Below are positions 1 to 10,933 of a stretch of 41,228 nt of DNA, one piece after another (the first letter of the stretch is position 1; the number at the start of each line of letters is the position of its first letter). Made by a program: the position numbers and the translations under genes. The DNA comes from Reclinomonas americana ATCC 50394 (lineage: Eukaryota > Jakobida > Jakobea > Jakobida), in assembly GCA_048213135.1 (NCBI GenBank), contig PS015246.1:47179-88406 (forward strand), written 5' to 3'. Below the pieces are notes generated by a model. The model ran no database searches. It was not told the origin of the DNA and was given only the letters and a program-made list of their open reading frames with translations.

Positions 1-292
1 CTATCCACAAACGCGGTGCTTCCTTCTCTTTCTCTCCCACTTCTGAAGGAGGACGACGATGCACAGCGCGCACCACACAAAACACGTATTGTTCCTCACT
101 GTCGCCAGTGAGTCGCATCACTTGCCGCTCGAGAACAATCTGACTGTCATCCTCTGAAGCAGCAGGAGGAGGAAGAGGAGGAGGAGCAGATCCACTGCCT
201 TCTCCACCTCCACCACCACTGCCTCCCACGTGCGCGTCTTCAAAACCCATTCGCCACTGTTCTTGTCCCGTAGCAGCGTTTTGTCGGGACAT
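1..292 (-). CDS. Hypothetical protein, N-terminal part, runs off left edge
   Basis: An open minus-strand frame begins at the ATG complementary to 290-292 and stays open for about 97 codons to the window edge. It starts MSRQNAATGQEQWRMGFED, then has a Gly/Ser-rich linker, a Pro-rich stretch, and a more ordered part with QIVLERQVMRLTGDSEEQ, YVFCVVRAVHRRPPS and a Lys/Glu-rich end. No stop or clear intron is needed. I do not recognise a family. Support is the long open frame, a plausible ATG, and the same strand as the next five genes. The C-terminus lies outside the window. Confidence 0.5.
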   Translation of the reverse strand, partial: MSRQNAATGQEQWRMGFEDAHVGGSGGGGGEGSGSAPPPLPPPAASEDDSQIVLERQVMRLTGDSEEQYVFCVVRAVHRRPPSEVGEKEKEAPRLWI

Positions 293-734
293 GCGTCTTC
301 TTACAACTACTAATCCAAACAGCAACACAGCTGCATGATGATCACCATCTTGAGTGAGCACCAGAAACTCAGACATCACGGAAAAAACGAGAAAAAGACG
401 AGATGGCTAATGCTGGCGTTTCTGCAAGAGAAACCACGGCTCATGACAAGCATGGATTTGACGCCGAGTTCCACAACGGAAACGAGAAAGATAGCAAGAA
501 CGCAGATCAAGAGAGAGCATGGCTTGCTGTTGCCCATGGTGTTTCTAGATCTGCAAGAGAAACCATGGCTTGTGACAAGCATGGACTGCTTACTTCTAAG
601 TGGTAACCATTGACATCTCCCTCCTCCTCCTTCATCACCCACGCATGATACACAGGCATTGCTGTTCAGACTACATTGAAGTTGAAAATATGGAATTATG
701 GCATCTCATCGCCTGTGAAAACCCTGCATCAACA
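293..734. other. Intergenic region, no gene recognised
   Basis: About 440 bases separate the start of the left-edge ORF from the stop of the PF09713 gene. Short open frames exist on both strands (for example 403-606 plus), but they lie over an imperfect direct repeat and show no protein-like composition. The region probably holds the promoter of the left-edge gene and the 3' UTR of the next. Confidence 0.5.
421..585. repeat. Imperfect direct repeat, two copies of about 36 bp
   Basis: A unit at 421-456 beginning tctgcaagagaaacca recurs at 550-585 with three or four substitutions; both end acaagcatgga. The spacing is 129 bases. Function is unknown; a tandem duplication remnant is the simplest reading. 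Confidence 0.6.
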
Positions 735-3143
735 TCAACAGTCAGTGCCTCTCCTTTTCTCCTCTCTCCCCACCTTATCACGCAACTCTGATTCCGAGAA
801 CAAGTCCCAGTTTTCTGGCAAATCCTCCAGTAATGAAGACGGCCGCGTCGCCACATCGCCATTCTCACGATCACGAGCCGGGGACACCATTGATCCCGGC
901 GGCGTCACCATACTCGGCGCCCCAAACAGCGACGACGGTGGCGGTTGTCTCTGCGAGTCGACCTGCATTGGACTCGGTTCGCCGTCGACACCTCCTATTT
1001 CTCCGCCTCCCGCTGCTGCTGTTGTCGTTGTCGTCGTCGTCGTCGCTGTTGCACTGGAAGGACCTACGGGCGGCAGCAGCATGGAGAGGGTGGTCGCACC
1101 TCGAGACGATTCGGGAGTAGCACTTGCTGCTGCTGCCGCCGCCGCTGCTGCCGCTGCCGCTGCTGCTGCTGCCGCCGTCGCCGCCGCCGTCGCCGCTGCG
1201 GCTTTCGTTTGTTGCTGTCGCGACTGACCGCCCTGCCGTCTTCCTGTTGGCGAGGTCGCCGACACGGTTGCCCGCCTCTTGCGCCCAGTGGGAGTGGTGC
1301 TGTCGCTTTGCGGCGACGGCAACTCGGCGGCACCTGTGGGCGTCGTGGCGGTGGCCGCGGTCGCCGACGCCGGCTGCGTGCGCAGCGTAATTAGCGTCGA
1401 CGGCGCCTTGTTGGCCAAACGACTTCGTGGAGCACCGGTGGCCGCTGTGGCGGTGGTCGTCGTAGCGCTGGTGGCGGGAGGGGCCGCTGCTCTTGTGGGT
1501 AGTGGCCCGATGGTGGGCGCGGCGACCGAGGTCGGCAGCGCAGAGAGTGGTTTCTGTGGCTGAGGAGGAGGTGGCGGAGGAGGTGGTGGTGGTGGTGGTG
1601 GTGGCTGGGGTGGCGGCTGGAGACCCGGCTGCTGGAATACATTATGCAAATTATAGAAGGAACCCGGTAATGATTGTGGCGGCATCGCCGACGGCGCATT
1701 CTGCACATCACACAAACGGTGAGCGAGCAATCAACACATCCACCTTTTTGAAAACAGCGGACTTACCGCAGCCGTTGACGGCACACCAGGATAAGAAGAA
1801 GCGCTTATATACAGATTGCCGAGACCGCCAGACGCCGCTGACAGCACGGGTGCGGCCACACCGCCACCTATTGGCATTGTGGTAGAGGTGGTGGTGGTTG
1901 TTGTGGTGTTGGTGGCGGCCGAAGGAGGCAGTGGCGGAGGCGCCTGTGCATGCGACTGCACCATGCCCATGTGCGACTGCTGAGAATGAAGCGGAGGCTG
2001 TTGCTGCTGCTGCGGCTGTTGCTGCGCAATCCCATTGGCCGACGACAGGTACGGCATGAGCGCGACCATGGCACCATTGCGCTGCATCATAAACGCCTGC
2101 CGATTGACGACCTCATTGAAGACGAGGATCTGCTCCTGCACACGAAGCTGCAGGTTGTACACGGTGAAGAAGTCCTGGTTCTGATCCTCCAGCATGCTCC
2201 ACACTTTATCCAGCAGAGAGAGAGTCAGTCGCAAACGCGTGCAACGAGAGACACAACAACAACAACAACAANNNNNNNNNNNNNNNNNNNNNNNNNNNNN
2301 NNNNNNNNNNNNNNNNNNNNNNNNNNNNNNNNNNNNNNNNNNNNNNNNNNNNNNNNNNNNNNNNNNNNNNNNNNNNNNNNNNNNNNNNNNNNNNNNNNNN
2401 NNNNNNNNNNNNNNNNNNNNNNNNNNNNNNNNNNNNNNNNNNNNNNNNNNNNNNNNNNNNNNNNNNNNNNNNNNNNNNNNNNNNNNNNNNNGTCGCGCAC
2501 CAACGTTCGTAAACTCGCGAGACACGCGCGCCTGCTGCTCCAACAAGAACAAAATCTCCTCCTTGGTCAAATAGTACGATAGGCACATCTCGACCAGTGT
2601 TTGCACCTAAAATGCACGTCAGCATCAATCAATCAACATTGCACAATGCACACACACACACACAACGCACTTCCTCCACAAGCTCCTTGCTTGGGTTCTC
2701 CAAGCTCGCACGCGATCCATTGCTGTCCACCTGTGTGTGCGCGCGCGCGTGTGAGAGTGCGCGCGCGACATGTCACTGATCTCTCTCTCTCTCTCACTCA
2801 CCACTGGCGCTGTGCAGATGACTGGCAACACTCGCCCCAGAGGGCCCACACATCGTCCTGCTTGCGCTCCTCCTCCTCCTCCTCCTCCTCCTCCTTGACT
2901 GCCTGCAGCAGGCGTGTTGTAGTACGCGGCCTGTCGCAGCTCCGCAAACATGCGCAGGTCGTTGTCACTGACAGCGTGTGATGGGTGCAAGAAGGCCGGC
3001 TGTGAGGCCGATGGAGGAGGCGGAGGCGGAGGAGGAGGTGCAGAGAGTGCGACGGGCTCTGGAGGTTCCACAATGCCGCCGGATTCATCCGAGAGTGCTT
3101 GCGGAGGAGGTGCTGGTCTTTGCGGGTCTTTCTTGCGTCGCAT
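735..3143 (-). CDS. Protein with plant-type domain PF09713 (A_thal_3526 / TIGR01589)
   Basis: Exon 1 starts at 3143 (MRRKKDPQRP) and is Pro- and Gly-rich. A short exon ending PSKELVEE joins in phase 0 to VQTLVEMCLSYYLTKEEIL and LLEQQARVSREFTNV. After an intron with a 220-N gap (2272-2491) come VWSMLEDQNQDFFTVYNLQL and RVQEQILVFNEVVNRQ. Together these match the roughly 60-residue domain of Arabidopsis proteins (pattern: helix, LLxQAxIxxxFT, VWxxLExENxxFFxAY, LKxQIxxFNxLL). The rest is low complexity: Gln-, Pro-, Thr- and poly-Ala-rich (poly-Ala near 1120-1200), ending in a more ordered LLEDLPENWDLFSESEL. The long homopolymers suggest a disordered, possibly nuclear regulatory protein, but the domain has no known biochemical role. 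The splice join at 1731-1767 into NAPSAMPPQ is clean. The stop is at 735-737. Confidence 0.75.
2272..2491. other. Assembly gap, 220 N
   Basis: The gap lies inside an intron of the PF09713 gene, next to a (CAA)n tract. Both flanking exons join in frame, so little or no coding sequence need be missing. Confidence 0.95.
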
Positions 3144-3333
3144 GTGTTGTGTGTAGGTGCGAGACCCGCTCAGTGCATGCACCGACACGCGCGCGCGGGG
3201 GAAGGAAAGACAACGAAGACGACGGAAGAGAGAATTGCGCGCGCGCAATGTGCGATTGATTGGTTCGAGGGTTCCGTTTCACTCGCTCGTACAATGCGCT
3301 GCGCAGGTCAGTGGTGTCCGCGGAGGGCGGATA

Positions 3334-5777
3334 TCACTCGTCTATGCAGTAATGAGTGGTGCGAACAATGAGACAAGGCGGAAATTGATTGCATGCATGC
3401 CTTAGCTTGCGCTGGTTCTGCGGGTAGTGTTCGGCAAATTGCTCGGCCTTGTCTGCGGCGCACGTGCGTGTGTTTAGTGACGATGTGCGTGTGGGAATGG
3501 TGGCGCAGCAGTGATACGCAACGGGTCGCTTGCTCCACAAAGCCGAGCGCAAGCATGACGAGGACCAGGCGGCATTGTGCGGCGCAATCCGCAGGGCATA
3601 ATTGTAGTGCCTGCATTTCCGAGATACAGGTGATGAGCTGACGGTGAGTCTTAAAGCGCATTACTGGTGTTGCGCGCGCGCGCCGTACCTCGGTGGCCAG
3701 CTCCGCCGCTTGCTCCAGGTAGCCACAGCGGTGACAGCAGAGAGCGCGTTTGGTCAGCAATTTGCACTTGAGGTGCATGATCAGCTGCAATCGGCGACTG
3801 TAGCTCTTGGACATGTCGTCCATGCCACTCTCCGGATCGGCGTCGTCCTCGTCGTCGTCACCGTCGCTCCCATTTTGCTGCTGCTGCTCCTGCTGCTGCT
3901 GCTCCGCGCCCGCCTCGTCCTCGTCCTCGCCGTCGCCGTCGCGTAACCTCTCGCTCTCCACACCACCACCAACAGCATCGTCGGAGTCGTCCTCGTCCGC
4001 ACCACTGGTCGCCTGCGCGGCGCGCACTTTGCGCCACGTCCCCGGCGGCAGTGTCGACAGCACCTGGTCGAGCACCAGCGTGGCCTCCTCAAAGTGCGCC
4101 TGCGCCGTCTCGTACAAGTGCGTGGCCATGAACTGCGACCCGCGCTGTAGGCCGAGTCGGGCCGTCTCCACGGGATCGGTGCGCGCCTGTGTGCATTGCG
4201 AATATTATTAACGCCACTCTCTCCTCCTCCACCCTACCCCCTCTCCTCTTCCACACACGCACCTGTGCCACATCGAGGAGCGCCTTGGCGCGTCGCGCAA
4301 TCGGATGCGTGTCGCTCAGTCCGTCCTTGGCGCGCTTGACGCAGCGTTTCAGCAGGCGCACAGCTTCCGCTTGTCGGTGCGGGTCCTGCACCAGCAGCGT
4401 CGCCAGGGTGTATCGCAAGTCGCACACGCACGTCTTGTGGAGCGGACTCCAGCGTCGTATCAGCATGCGACCCACCGTCTTTTTCGTGGGAAACAGACTC
4501 AGGGCGCCGCGCAAGAGGTTCTCCCGCCGCGCCATCATCTCCGCCAGCCCAAACCCGGGCAGCCGGTCGGCCACCGTGTGCAGGCACGAGACCATGTGGA
4601 AGAGGCGGAGAGTGAAGAGACCGACTTGCAGTGCGTCCGTCACATCAATCGCCTCGTGCTGCGCGTCGAGGTACAACTGCGCAAGCACGCCGACCTCGTT
4701 GATGGCGGCAAGAGCGCGCACGTGGACCAAACGCATGGCCCACTGTGCCCAGCGCGGACACAGTGCGTGGAATACGTGTGCATTCGACGCCGGCATGGAC
4801 GACGCCTTGGGAGGCGTTGCTGCTGCGGACGAAGACGATGATGATGGTGACAAGGCGACGGCGGCAGAGGATGGTGTCGGGGGCATGCCGTCCTCGCCTG
4901 CGGCCGCCGCCGCTGCGGCCGCTGTTGACGACGACGATGACGACGACGACGACGACGGTGAGGCGATGGAGCCGTCGGGCCCCACAATCACAGGCGGCGG
5001 CACCAGCGGGATCAGCGGCGCCGCACTGGCAGTGACCGCCTCGCGGTACTCACCATAATCGAGCAGCATCTCGCACAACACATACTGCGGAAACGCCGCG
5101 CAAATCGGGTCCTCGGCGAGACCCGCGGCCGCCTGGCGCGCCAGCCGGACGGCCGCCGAGTCAATGTTCCCCATCAGCAACGCACAGTGCGCCAGCAGCC
5201 AACGCGCCCGATGCTGTCGCCGCACTGTCATGGTCTCCGCCAAGGCCGTCGGCGACTGCGTCGACACCGACAACAGCCGCTCCGCGTCCTCGCACCGCTG
5301 CCGCCCTCCCCGCAACAACAACACCGCTGCACGACACTCATTCACCACTGCCTCGCGCACAGGCTCCTCCAGCAGCGCCCACGCGGCAACCTCGGGCATG
5401 TGCACACGCGCAGTGGCCAACTCCACAATCTGTTCCGCTGTCAACGATGCTCCAGATGATGAAGAGTCGCCTCCCAGCTCCAGTATGCACTGTAGACACT
5501 GATCTGCGACAGGAACAACGCCCGGAACACGACGCGGACTGGCGATATCCTCCGGAGACAACGCGAGTGATGAGGATGTGGGCGGGGAAGATGACAACAT
5601 TATTGTTGTTGTTGTTGTTGTTGGTGGTGAGGCAGAGAGTGGAGAGGCGGTGGGAGGAGAGGAGCGAGGGGCACTGCTCCTCAGCTCGTGTGGCTCCACA
5701 TCGCGGAAGCGCACCATGGGCATCTTGCGGGTGAACGCGGAGGCCGCTGCGAGGGCCGAGGAGGGTGGAGAGGCCAT
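3334..5777 (-). CDS. Tetratricopeptide (TPR)-like repeat protein, function unknown
   Basis: The start at 5777 gives MASPPSSALAAASAFTRKM. The first about 100 residues are Ser/Pro/Thr-rich and disordered. A long helical region follows with TPR-like Ala/Leu spacing (for example ARWLLAHCALLMGNIDSAAV and YVLCEMLLDYGEYREAV), broken by a low-complexity Ser/Ala/Asp insert near 4800-4960. Next come RRWSPLHKTCVCDLRYTLAT and KDGLSDTHPIARRAKALLDV. A clean GTGCGT intron (about 4197-4262) joins to TDPVETARLGLQRGSQFMAT, then an acidic insert and two more helical repeats (LIMHLKCKLLTKRALCCHRC, ALQLCPADCAAQCRLVLVML). The last exon, near 3334-3460, is uncertain because its phase did not resolve. The 'LSDTHPIARRAK' helix pair recalls the C-terminal helical domain of SMYD proteins, but I see no SET or MYND domain. 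The nearest safe label is TPR-like. Confidence 0.65.
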
Positions 5778-5940
5778 TTCACTCTGTGAGAGAGACAGGT
5801 GAGGAGACTGGTAGTGTGCGGAGAAAAGAGAATGGGAGAGAGACGCACAGGTATGTGCGCGTGCGTGCGATAGCAAACACAAGCAGCAGTGGGACAGCTT
5901 TCATTTGTCTTTTTCCTCCGACTGCACTTCGCACCACACA

Positions 5941-7443
5941 TTACGTGTCGTAGAAGAAGGAGGCGAGGTAGTATCGCACCCAGAAGCCTCCGGCGCAGCA
6001 GAGGACCTGGAAGCCGAGAATGACCAGGCAGAGGCGACGTTCGGTCATGGGGCCGAGGAGCCAGGGCACGAGGTTGACGAGGTTGAGGTTGGTGGGTATG
6101 CCCTCGAGCTTGCCAGTGTCGGGGTTGAGCTTGGGCAGGCGGTGGCGTGGACAAGGCAGCCAGACGAGTTGAGGCACGGAGTAGAGGAAGTTGATGATTT
6201 GCGGAATGAAGAAGAGCAGGAGGGTCTTGTTGAACTTGCCGAGGATGCCGACGACGGCAAACGTCACGCCGGCAAAGTAGCAGTAGGTGTCGCCGACAAA
6301 CACCGACGACGGGTACCTGGCATGCATGGTGAGTGCAGAAAAAGGAGAGGGAAGGTGGGAAGGAAATGCACAAACCAGTTGTAGGCCAGCAGCGCAAAGG
6401 TGACGGCGATAAAGGGGATCATGAGGCTGAGCGAAAACATGTGCGCATCGTGGTACTCGCCCTCCAGCTCCAGCAGGTTGTGGATCGCCACCGAGATGCC
6501 AATGATCAGCGACTGGCCGGCCTCGAGGCCGTTAATGCCGGCGAGGATGTTGATCGAGTTGGTGGTGAAGATCGACAGCATGCACATGTACAGCTGATAG
6601 AAGAAGCCGAGGTTGAGCGAGTTGCCCATCATCGATCGCAACGGCTTCGGCACCACAATCGTCGTCGAGCCCGTGTACGCCATCAGCAGTGGCAGCGACG
6701 TCAACGCCGGCAGCACCAGCTTGACTCGCCACGGAAGATCCAACACATCGTCGGCGAATCCCAACAAGATCATGAAACAGATCGACACCAGACCGGCGTT
6801 GAACTCCACCAAACGTGCCTATATTGTTGAGGGTGATCGATTACTCTACTACAAGCTCAGCGACCTCTGCATAACAGAAGAAACGCAACTGCATTGTCAA
6901 AGGTGAGATACACCTGGAAGAGAATGGAGCACACGAGGAACATGCACGCCGGCACCAGTCCCAGTGACTCTGGGCTGCACACACAGGAGAGGATTAGCAC
7001 ATGCACACACACTCTCTCTTCCTTCTCTCTCAATGAAAGCGCAACATGATCGGCTTCTTGCCCTCTGCATCCGGTCGCTTGTTAATGTCGCGCCCGGCCA
7101 AGTCCGCTCTCAAAGTGAACTTGGCCACCACTGGAATGAGGTCGCGAGAGAGCGCCCAGGCCATCACACTCACCACCACATTGATGCCCACGCGGATCTG
7201 CACAAAACACGTGTCAGGCACGTGAGAGAGACTGAGAGAAACAAGTGCTGCACTCACTTTCTCTGCGTGTGTCAGGCCCTGATCGCCTGTGAATGCTCGT
7301 GTGAGCAGGGCCACTGCAGGCAGCAGCACGCTCACACCGAGTGTGTAGTTGACCAATGAGCGAGTGCGATCGCTCGCTGTCTGCATTGTGATGACGGAAA
7401 CGATCGATTGGGAGGACACAAGGACCGTATCGCTTTCACTCAT
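5941..7443 (-). CDS. ALG7: UDP-GlcNAc:dolichyl-phosphate GlcNAc-1-phosphotransferase
   Basis: This ER membrane enzyme makes GlcNAc-PP-dolichol, the first step of N-glycan assembly and the target of tunicamycin. Diagnostic blocks in order are [147 protein letters not shown], and a C-terminal [11 protein letters not shown]. The DDVLDL and [14 protein letters not shown] motifs carry the Mg2+/nucleotide-sugar catalytic residues of the family. The gene has about five exons and many hydrophobic segments. The loop after TGKLEG is shorter than in human DPAGT1. The upstream ATG (7441-7443) overlaps the TGA of the kinase gene; an in-frame Met about 19 codons later ([17 protein letters not shown]) is an alternative start. 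Confidence 0.95.
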
Positions 7444-9460
7444 GAAGGCGTGTTCTTCTTGGCAGCACTGCGCTGATCGCTGCGCTTGAGGAAGGGGTCG
7501 CGACACATTTCCACCACGTCGGGTCGCTCGGCGGCGTTGTACGTCAGGCAGCGACGGATGAAGGTCTTGGCCTCGGTGGAGCACTTGGGCAGGGCGGGGA
7601 ACTCGACGGAGCGGGCGCGGGAGATGATGTTCTCCGAGAGAATGCGTTGCTGCGAGAGGTCGTGCCCGAATGGTCTCTTGCCGAACAGCATCTGGTACAG
7701 AATGACGCCGGCCGACCACACGTCGACCTTGGCGGAGATTTGCGGTGTGCCCGACGTCTCGAAGCACTCGGGAGGCAGGTACCTATTAGAAGGAGAAGGG
7801 AGAGGTGAGCAAAAGAGGGAGAGCAAAGCTACTTCGCTTGAAACGCGCACCAATAAGTGCCTGCACCCTGCGACGTCAACTCGAGGTGCGACTCGTCCGT
7901 GTTGTGCTTCATGATCTTGCTGAGGCCAAAGTCGGTGATCTTGACCTCGCCCTGACTGGAGAAGAGCACGTTGGCCGGCTTGAGATCGTAGTGGATGATC
8001 TTGAAGTCGCCGTGCGTGTTGAGGTACTTGAGGGCGCCGAAAACCTGGCCGATGATGGAGCGCGCCTCCTCCTCCTTCAGGATGCGATGCATCTTCAGGT
8101 AGTGGTCGAGATCCTCGCCCTCGCAGTACTCGAGCACCGTGCAAAACGTGTCGTTGTCGACGGTGAAGGCGTCGAAGAGGCGCACGATGCGCGGATGATC
8201 GACCTTCATCTGGATCTGGCACTCGCGATGCACGTGACGCAAGTAGTTCTGACGGCGCTCCTCCGGCCACGACGAGTTGAGCTGGTGGATCTTCAGGGCC
8301 ACTAATCTGCACTCCTCCAGGTCGTAGGCCTTGAACACCTATGATGAAAAGGCAAAGTGAGGGAGGGGGGAGGCGGCGATATTGTCGGATGGGTACGGAC
8401 CTCGGAGAAGCCCCCCTTGCCGAGCATCTCCATCAGGAGGTATCGTCCGTTGCCGAGGTGCGCAAAGTTGCCGAACTTGGAGGTCGCCTCGGCACGAATG
8501 CGTCGTATTTCGCGAATGAACAGCTCCTTCTCGATCTGCACGCGACGTGTGTGAGTGTGCGAGAGGTGGTGGCGAGGCAGCGACCCCTCTGCGCTGTCGA
8601 GCTCACCAGCAGCTGCTCCTTCGCGATATTCAAGTCGGCTTCGTCCTTGCGCAGCGTCTTGAGTCGCAGTTTGAGAATGTCGTGCTCCTCTTCGGCCAGC
8701 GCACCTGCGAAACATCATGTCAATACCATGGATGGACTGGCATAAGAGAAGTAAGCAGACCTTCATCCTCAGATGGACTCGCTGCTCCACTCCTCGCCGC
8801 TCCCGATGTCGATCGTTTCTTGGTGGTCACCGCCTGCGTGCACGAATTAGTGACAGAACATTATGAGAAGAACGACGACACGCACCTTCTTGCGCTCCTC
8901 AACACCGACACGCTCCTCATTAATCGCGCTCAACTTGGCCTCCACGCGCTCCAGCTCCCGCCCATCCACCCACTTTTCGTAGATTGACAAGCCGTTGCGC
9001 TCGGTGACGATGAATCCCAGGCGACCTGCGCGTGCCTCAGTCGCGGGAGTGTGAACGGCGAGGGGAAGGCAGTAGAAACAAACCCATGTTTTCGCGCATC
9101 TTCTCCCGTGCTGACTCCCGCGCCAAGCGTGCGTCCTTGGTGATGTATTCCAGGAGCTGGCCGCGGTAGCGCGTGCTGCTGGAGCGGTGGAGTTGCTGCG
9201 GGGGGGCGGAAAGGGAGGAAAGGGGGAAGGGAGGAGAAGGGAGGGGAAGGGAAGAGGGGAAGGGAGAGGGAGAAGAAGGGGAAGGGAGAGGGAGCGAGAG
9301 AGAGGAAGAGAAGGGGGAGAAGATGGAGAATGAACAGTATTTGCAGATATGAAGAGCGGACCGAGGAAGACGAGAACGGCGGCGAGGAAGAATGAGATCA
9401 GACAAGCACGCAAACACAGAGAGGGAGAGAGGGAGAGAGGGAGAGAGGGAGAGAGGGAGA

Positions 9461-9517
<57 letters not shown>

Positions 9518-9679
9518 GACGACGACCGTACCCGTACCCCGACCCCGTAACGTAACGTTACGTTACTACGTACGAACGGAAGGAAGGAAGAACGACGCCG
9601 TACCGTACCGTACCGGTACGGTACNNNNNNNNNNNNNNNNNNNNTCGCACGTACGTCGTACGTACGTCGTACGTGACGT

Positions 9680-9730
<51 letters not shown>

Positions 9731-10326
9731 GAGAGTCAGCATCCGCCCCACATAGTTCATTCACAGGAGAGAAAGAGCGCACCTCGCGGTACTCGGCGTA
9801 ATCCTGCATGACCTCAGCAGCTGCGCACAGAGCCTCGGCGAGTCCATCAGAGTCGGCCTGTGGACAGGGGAGGGAGAGAGTGAGGAAGGAGAGGAAGGGA
9901 TGGAGGGAGAGGATGGGATGGACGAGGGGAGGAAGGGCGAGAAGGGAGGAGGACGCGGGGAAGAAGGGAGACAGAGGGAGGAGGACGAGGAGCAGGGGAG
10001 AAGGGGGGAGGAGGAGACGAAGGACGAGGAGGAGGAGGAGGAGGAGAAGAAGAAGAAGAAGAAGAAGAAGCAGGAGGAGGACGAGGAGGAGGAGGAGGAG
10101 GAGGAGGAAGAAGAAGAAGAAGAAGAAGAAGAGGAGGAGGAGGAGGAGGAGGAGACGAAGAACAAGAACAAGAAGAACAAGAACAAGAAGAACAAGAACA
10201 AGAAGAACAAGAACAAGAACAAGAATAAGCAAAAGAAGAACGAGGCAGAGAAGGAGGAGAGGGAGAAGAAGAGGGAGAGGAGGACGAAAAGGAAAAAGAG
10301 AAGGAGGAAACGAGAGACAGAGAGTG

Positions 10327-10367
<41 letters not shown>

Positions 10368-10817
10368 AAGGAGAAAGAAGAAAGCAATCAATGTTCCGAA
10401 CCTCAACAACACTGATCGCAGGCACACCGTAGATCTCAGAGGCACTCTTTTGCCTCTTCATTGGTGGCTCGCTCACTGAGCAACACAGCAAAACACAGTC
10501 AAACAACAACAGCCAAACACAGAGAGACTGAGAGAGAGACAAACCAACATCGCTGCCTCCAAGCTGCTCACATGCGAGAGACACACACTGTGTGTGAAAG
10601 ATTCACTAGTCACACTCTCTCTTTCTCACACACACACTCACCGAGGAGAGTGACGAGGAAGAGGCATCGGAGGAGAGCGCAGTGGAGGAGGAAGCAGGTC
10701 CACCGGAGATTTGCGAGATGAGGCGACGACCCTGCTCGTTTGACAGTGAGAGAGTGTGTGTGAGAGAGAGAGCTGTGTGTTTAAAGTCACCAGTTGCGTT
10801 GGCTTGTCGACATCCAT
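7440..10817 (-). CDS. TLK: Tousled-like protein kinase
   Basis: A nuclear Ser/Thr kinase; in animals and plants this family phosphorylates the histone chaperone ASF1 and supports chromatin assembly. The kinase domain shows the TLK signatures: [17 protein letters not shown] (P-loop), VALKIHQLN (ATP Lys), [29 protein letters not shown] (family-typical HYDLKP), [10 protein letters not shown], and TYW joined by splicing to YLPPECF, then [20 protein letters not shown] and [11 protein letters not shown]. Upstream coiled-coil exons include [39 protein letters not shown] and [21 protein letters not shown] basic stretch, [14 protein letters not shown] (about 10410-10470), is a likely nuclear signal. 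The N-terminus ([12 protein letters not shown] at 10815-10817; possible in-frame upstream ATG at 10868) and the joins of the first three exons are tentative. Two introns hold long purine tracts and one N gap. The stop TGA is at 7440-7442. Confidence 0.92.
9197..9779. repeat. Low-complexity TLK intron: G-runs, (GA)n, GTAC-rich blocks and a 20-N gap
   Basis: From 9190 to 9320 there are many runs of 3-7 G separated by A, a G-quadruplex-prone pattern on the plus strand. At 9421-9517 a gagaga/ggga minisatellite grades into pure (GA)n. Then CGTACCC, CGTAAC and GTACCG words lead up to the gap (9625-9644), and CGTACGT words plus another (GA)n follow it. It lies between the exon for [11 protein letters not shown] and the exon for [20 protein letters not shown]. 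Confidence 0.8.
9858..10400. repeat. Long purine-rich tract filling a TLK intron
   Basis: More than 500 bases of the plus strand are almost only A and G: GAG/GGA words, then GAAGAA, then AACAAGAAC-type words at 10155-10230, ending in (GA)n. In the kinase transcript (minus strand) this is an extended pyrimidine-rich intron. The long open frames through it (poly-Lys, poly-Glu, poly-Ser) are translation artefacts of the repeat. Confidence 0.85.
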
Positions 10818-10933
10818 GTGAGGAGAGAGTGAGGGACGAGAGGACACACTTCCGATGTTTTCATTCATTCGCGAAGGGATGTGGGGAGAGGAATACAACA
10901 AACACACAAAGGAAACGCGCGGTGGAGGCTGGC

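Noticed and set aside
403-606. A 67-codon plus-strand ORF over the direct repeat
   Set aside because: The frame exists because both repeat copies are read in phase; there is no homology, no introns, and it lies between minus-strand genes.
3334-5777. Calling the TPR-like gene an SMYD methyltransferase
   Set aside because: Only a short helix pair is reminiscent; no SET (NHSCxPN) or MYND zinc motif is present.
9349-9555. Small Arg/Glu repeat ORFs in (GA)n tracts, here and at 12435-12764
   Set aside because: Simple-sequence translation only, interrupted by gaps and located in introns.
9900-10584. Long open frames of poly-Lys, poly-Glu, poly-Arg or poly-Ser
   Set aside because: They are six-frame translations of a purine repeat inside a TLK intron; no ordered sequence flanks them.
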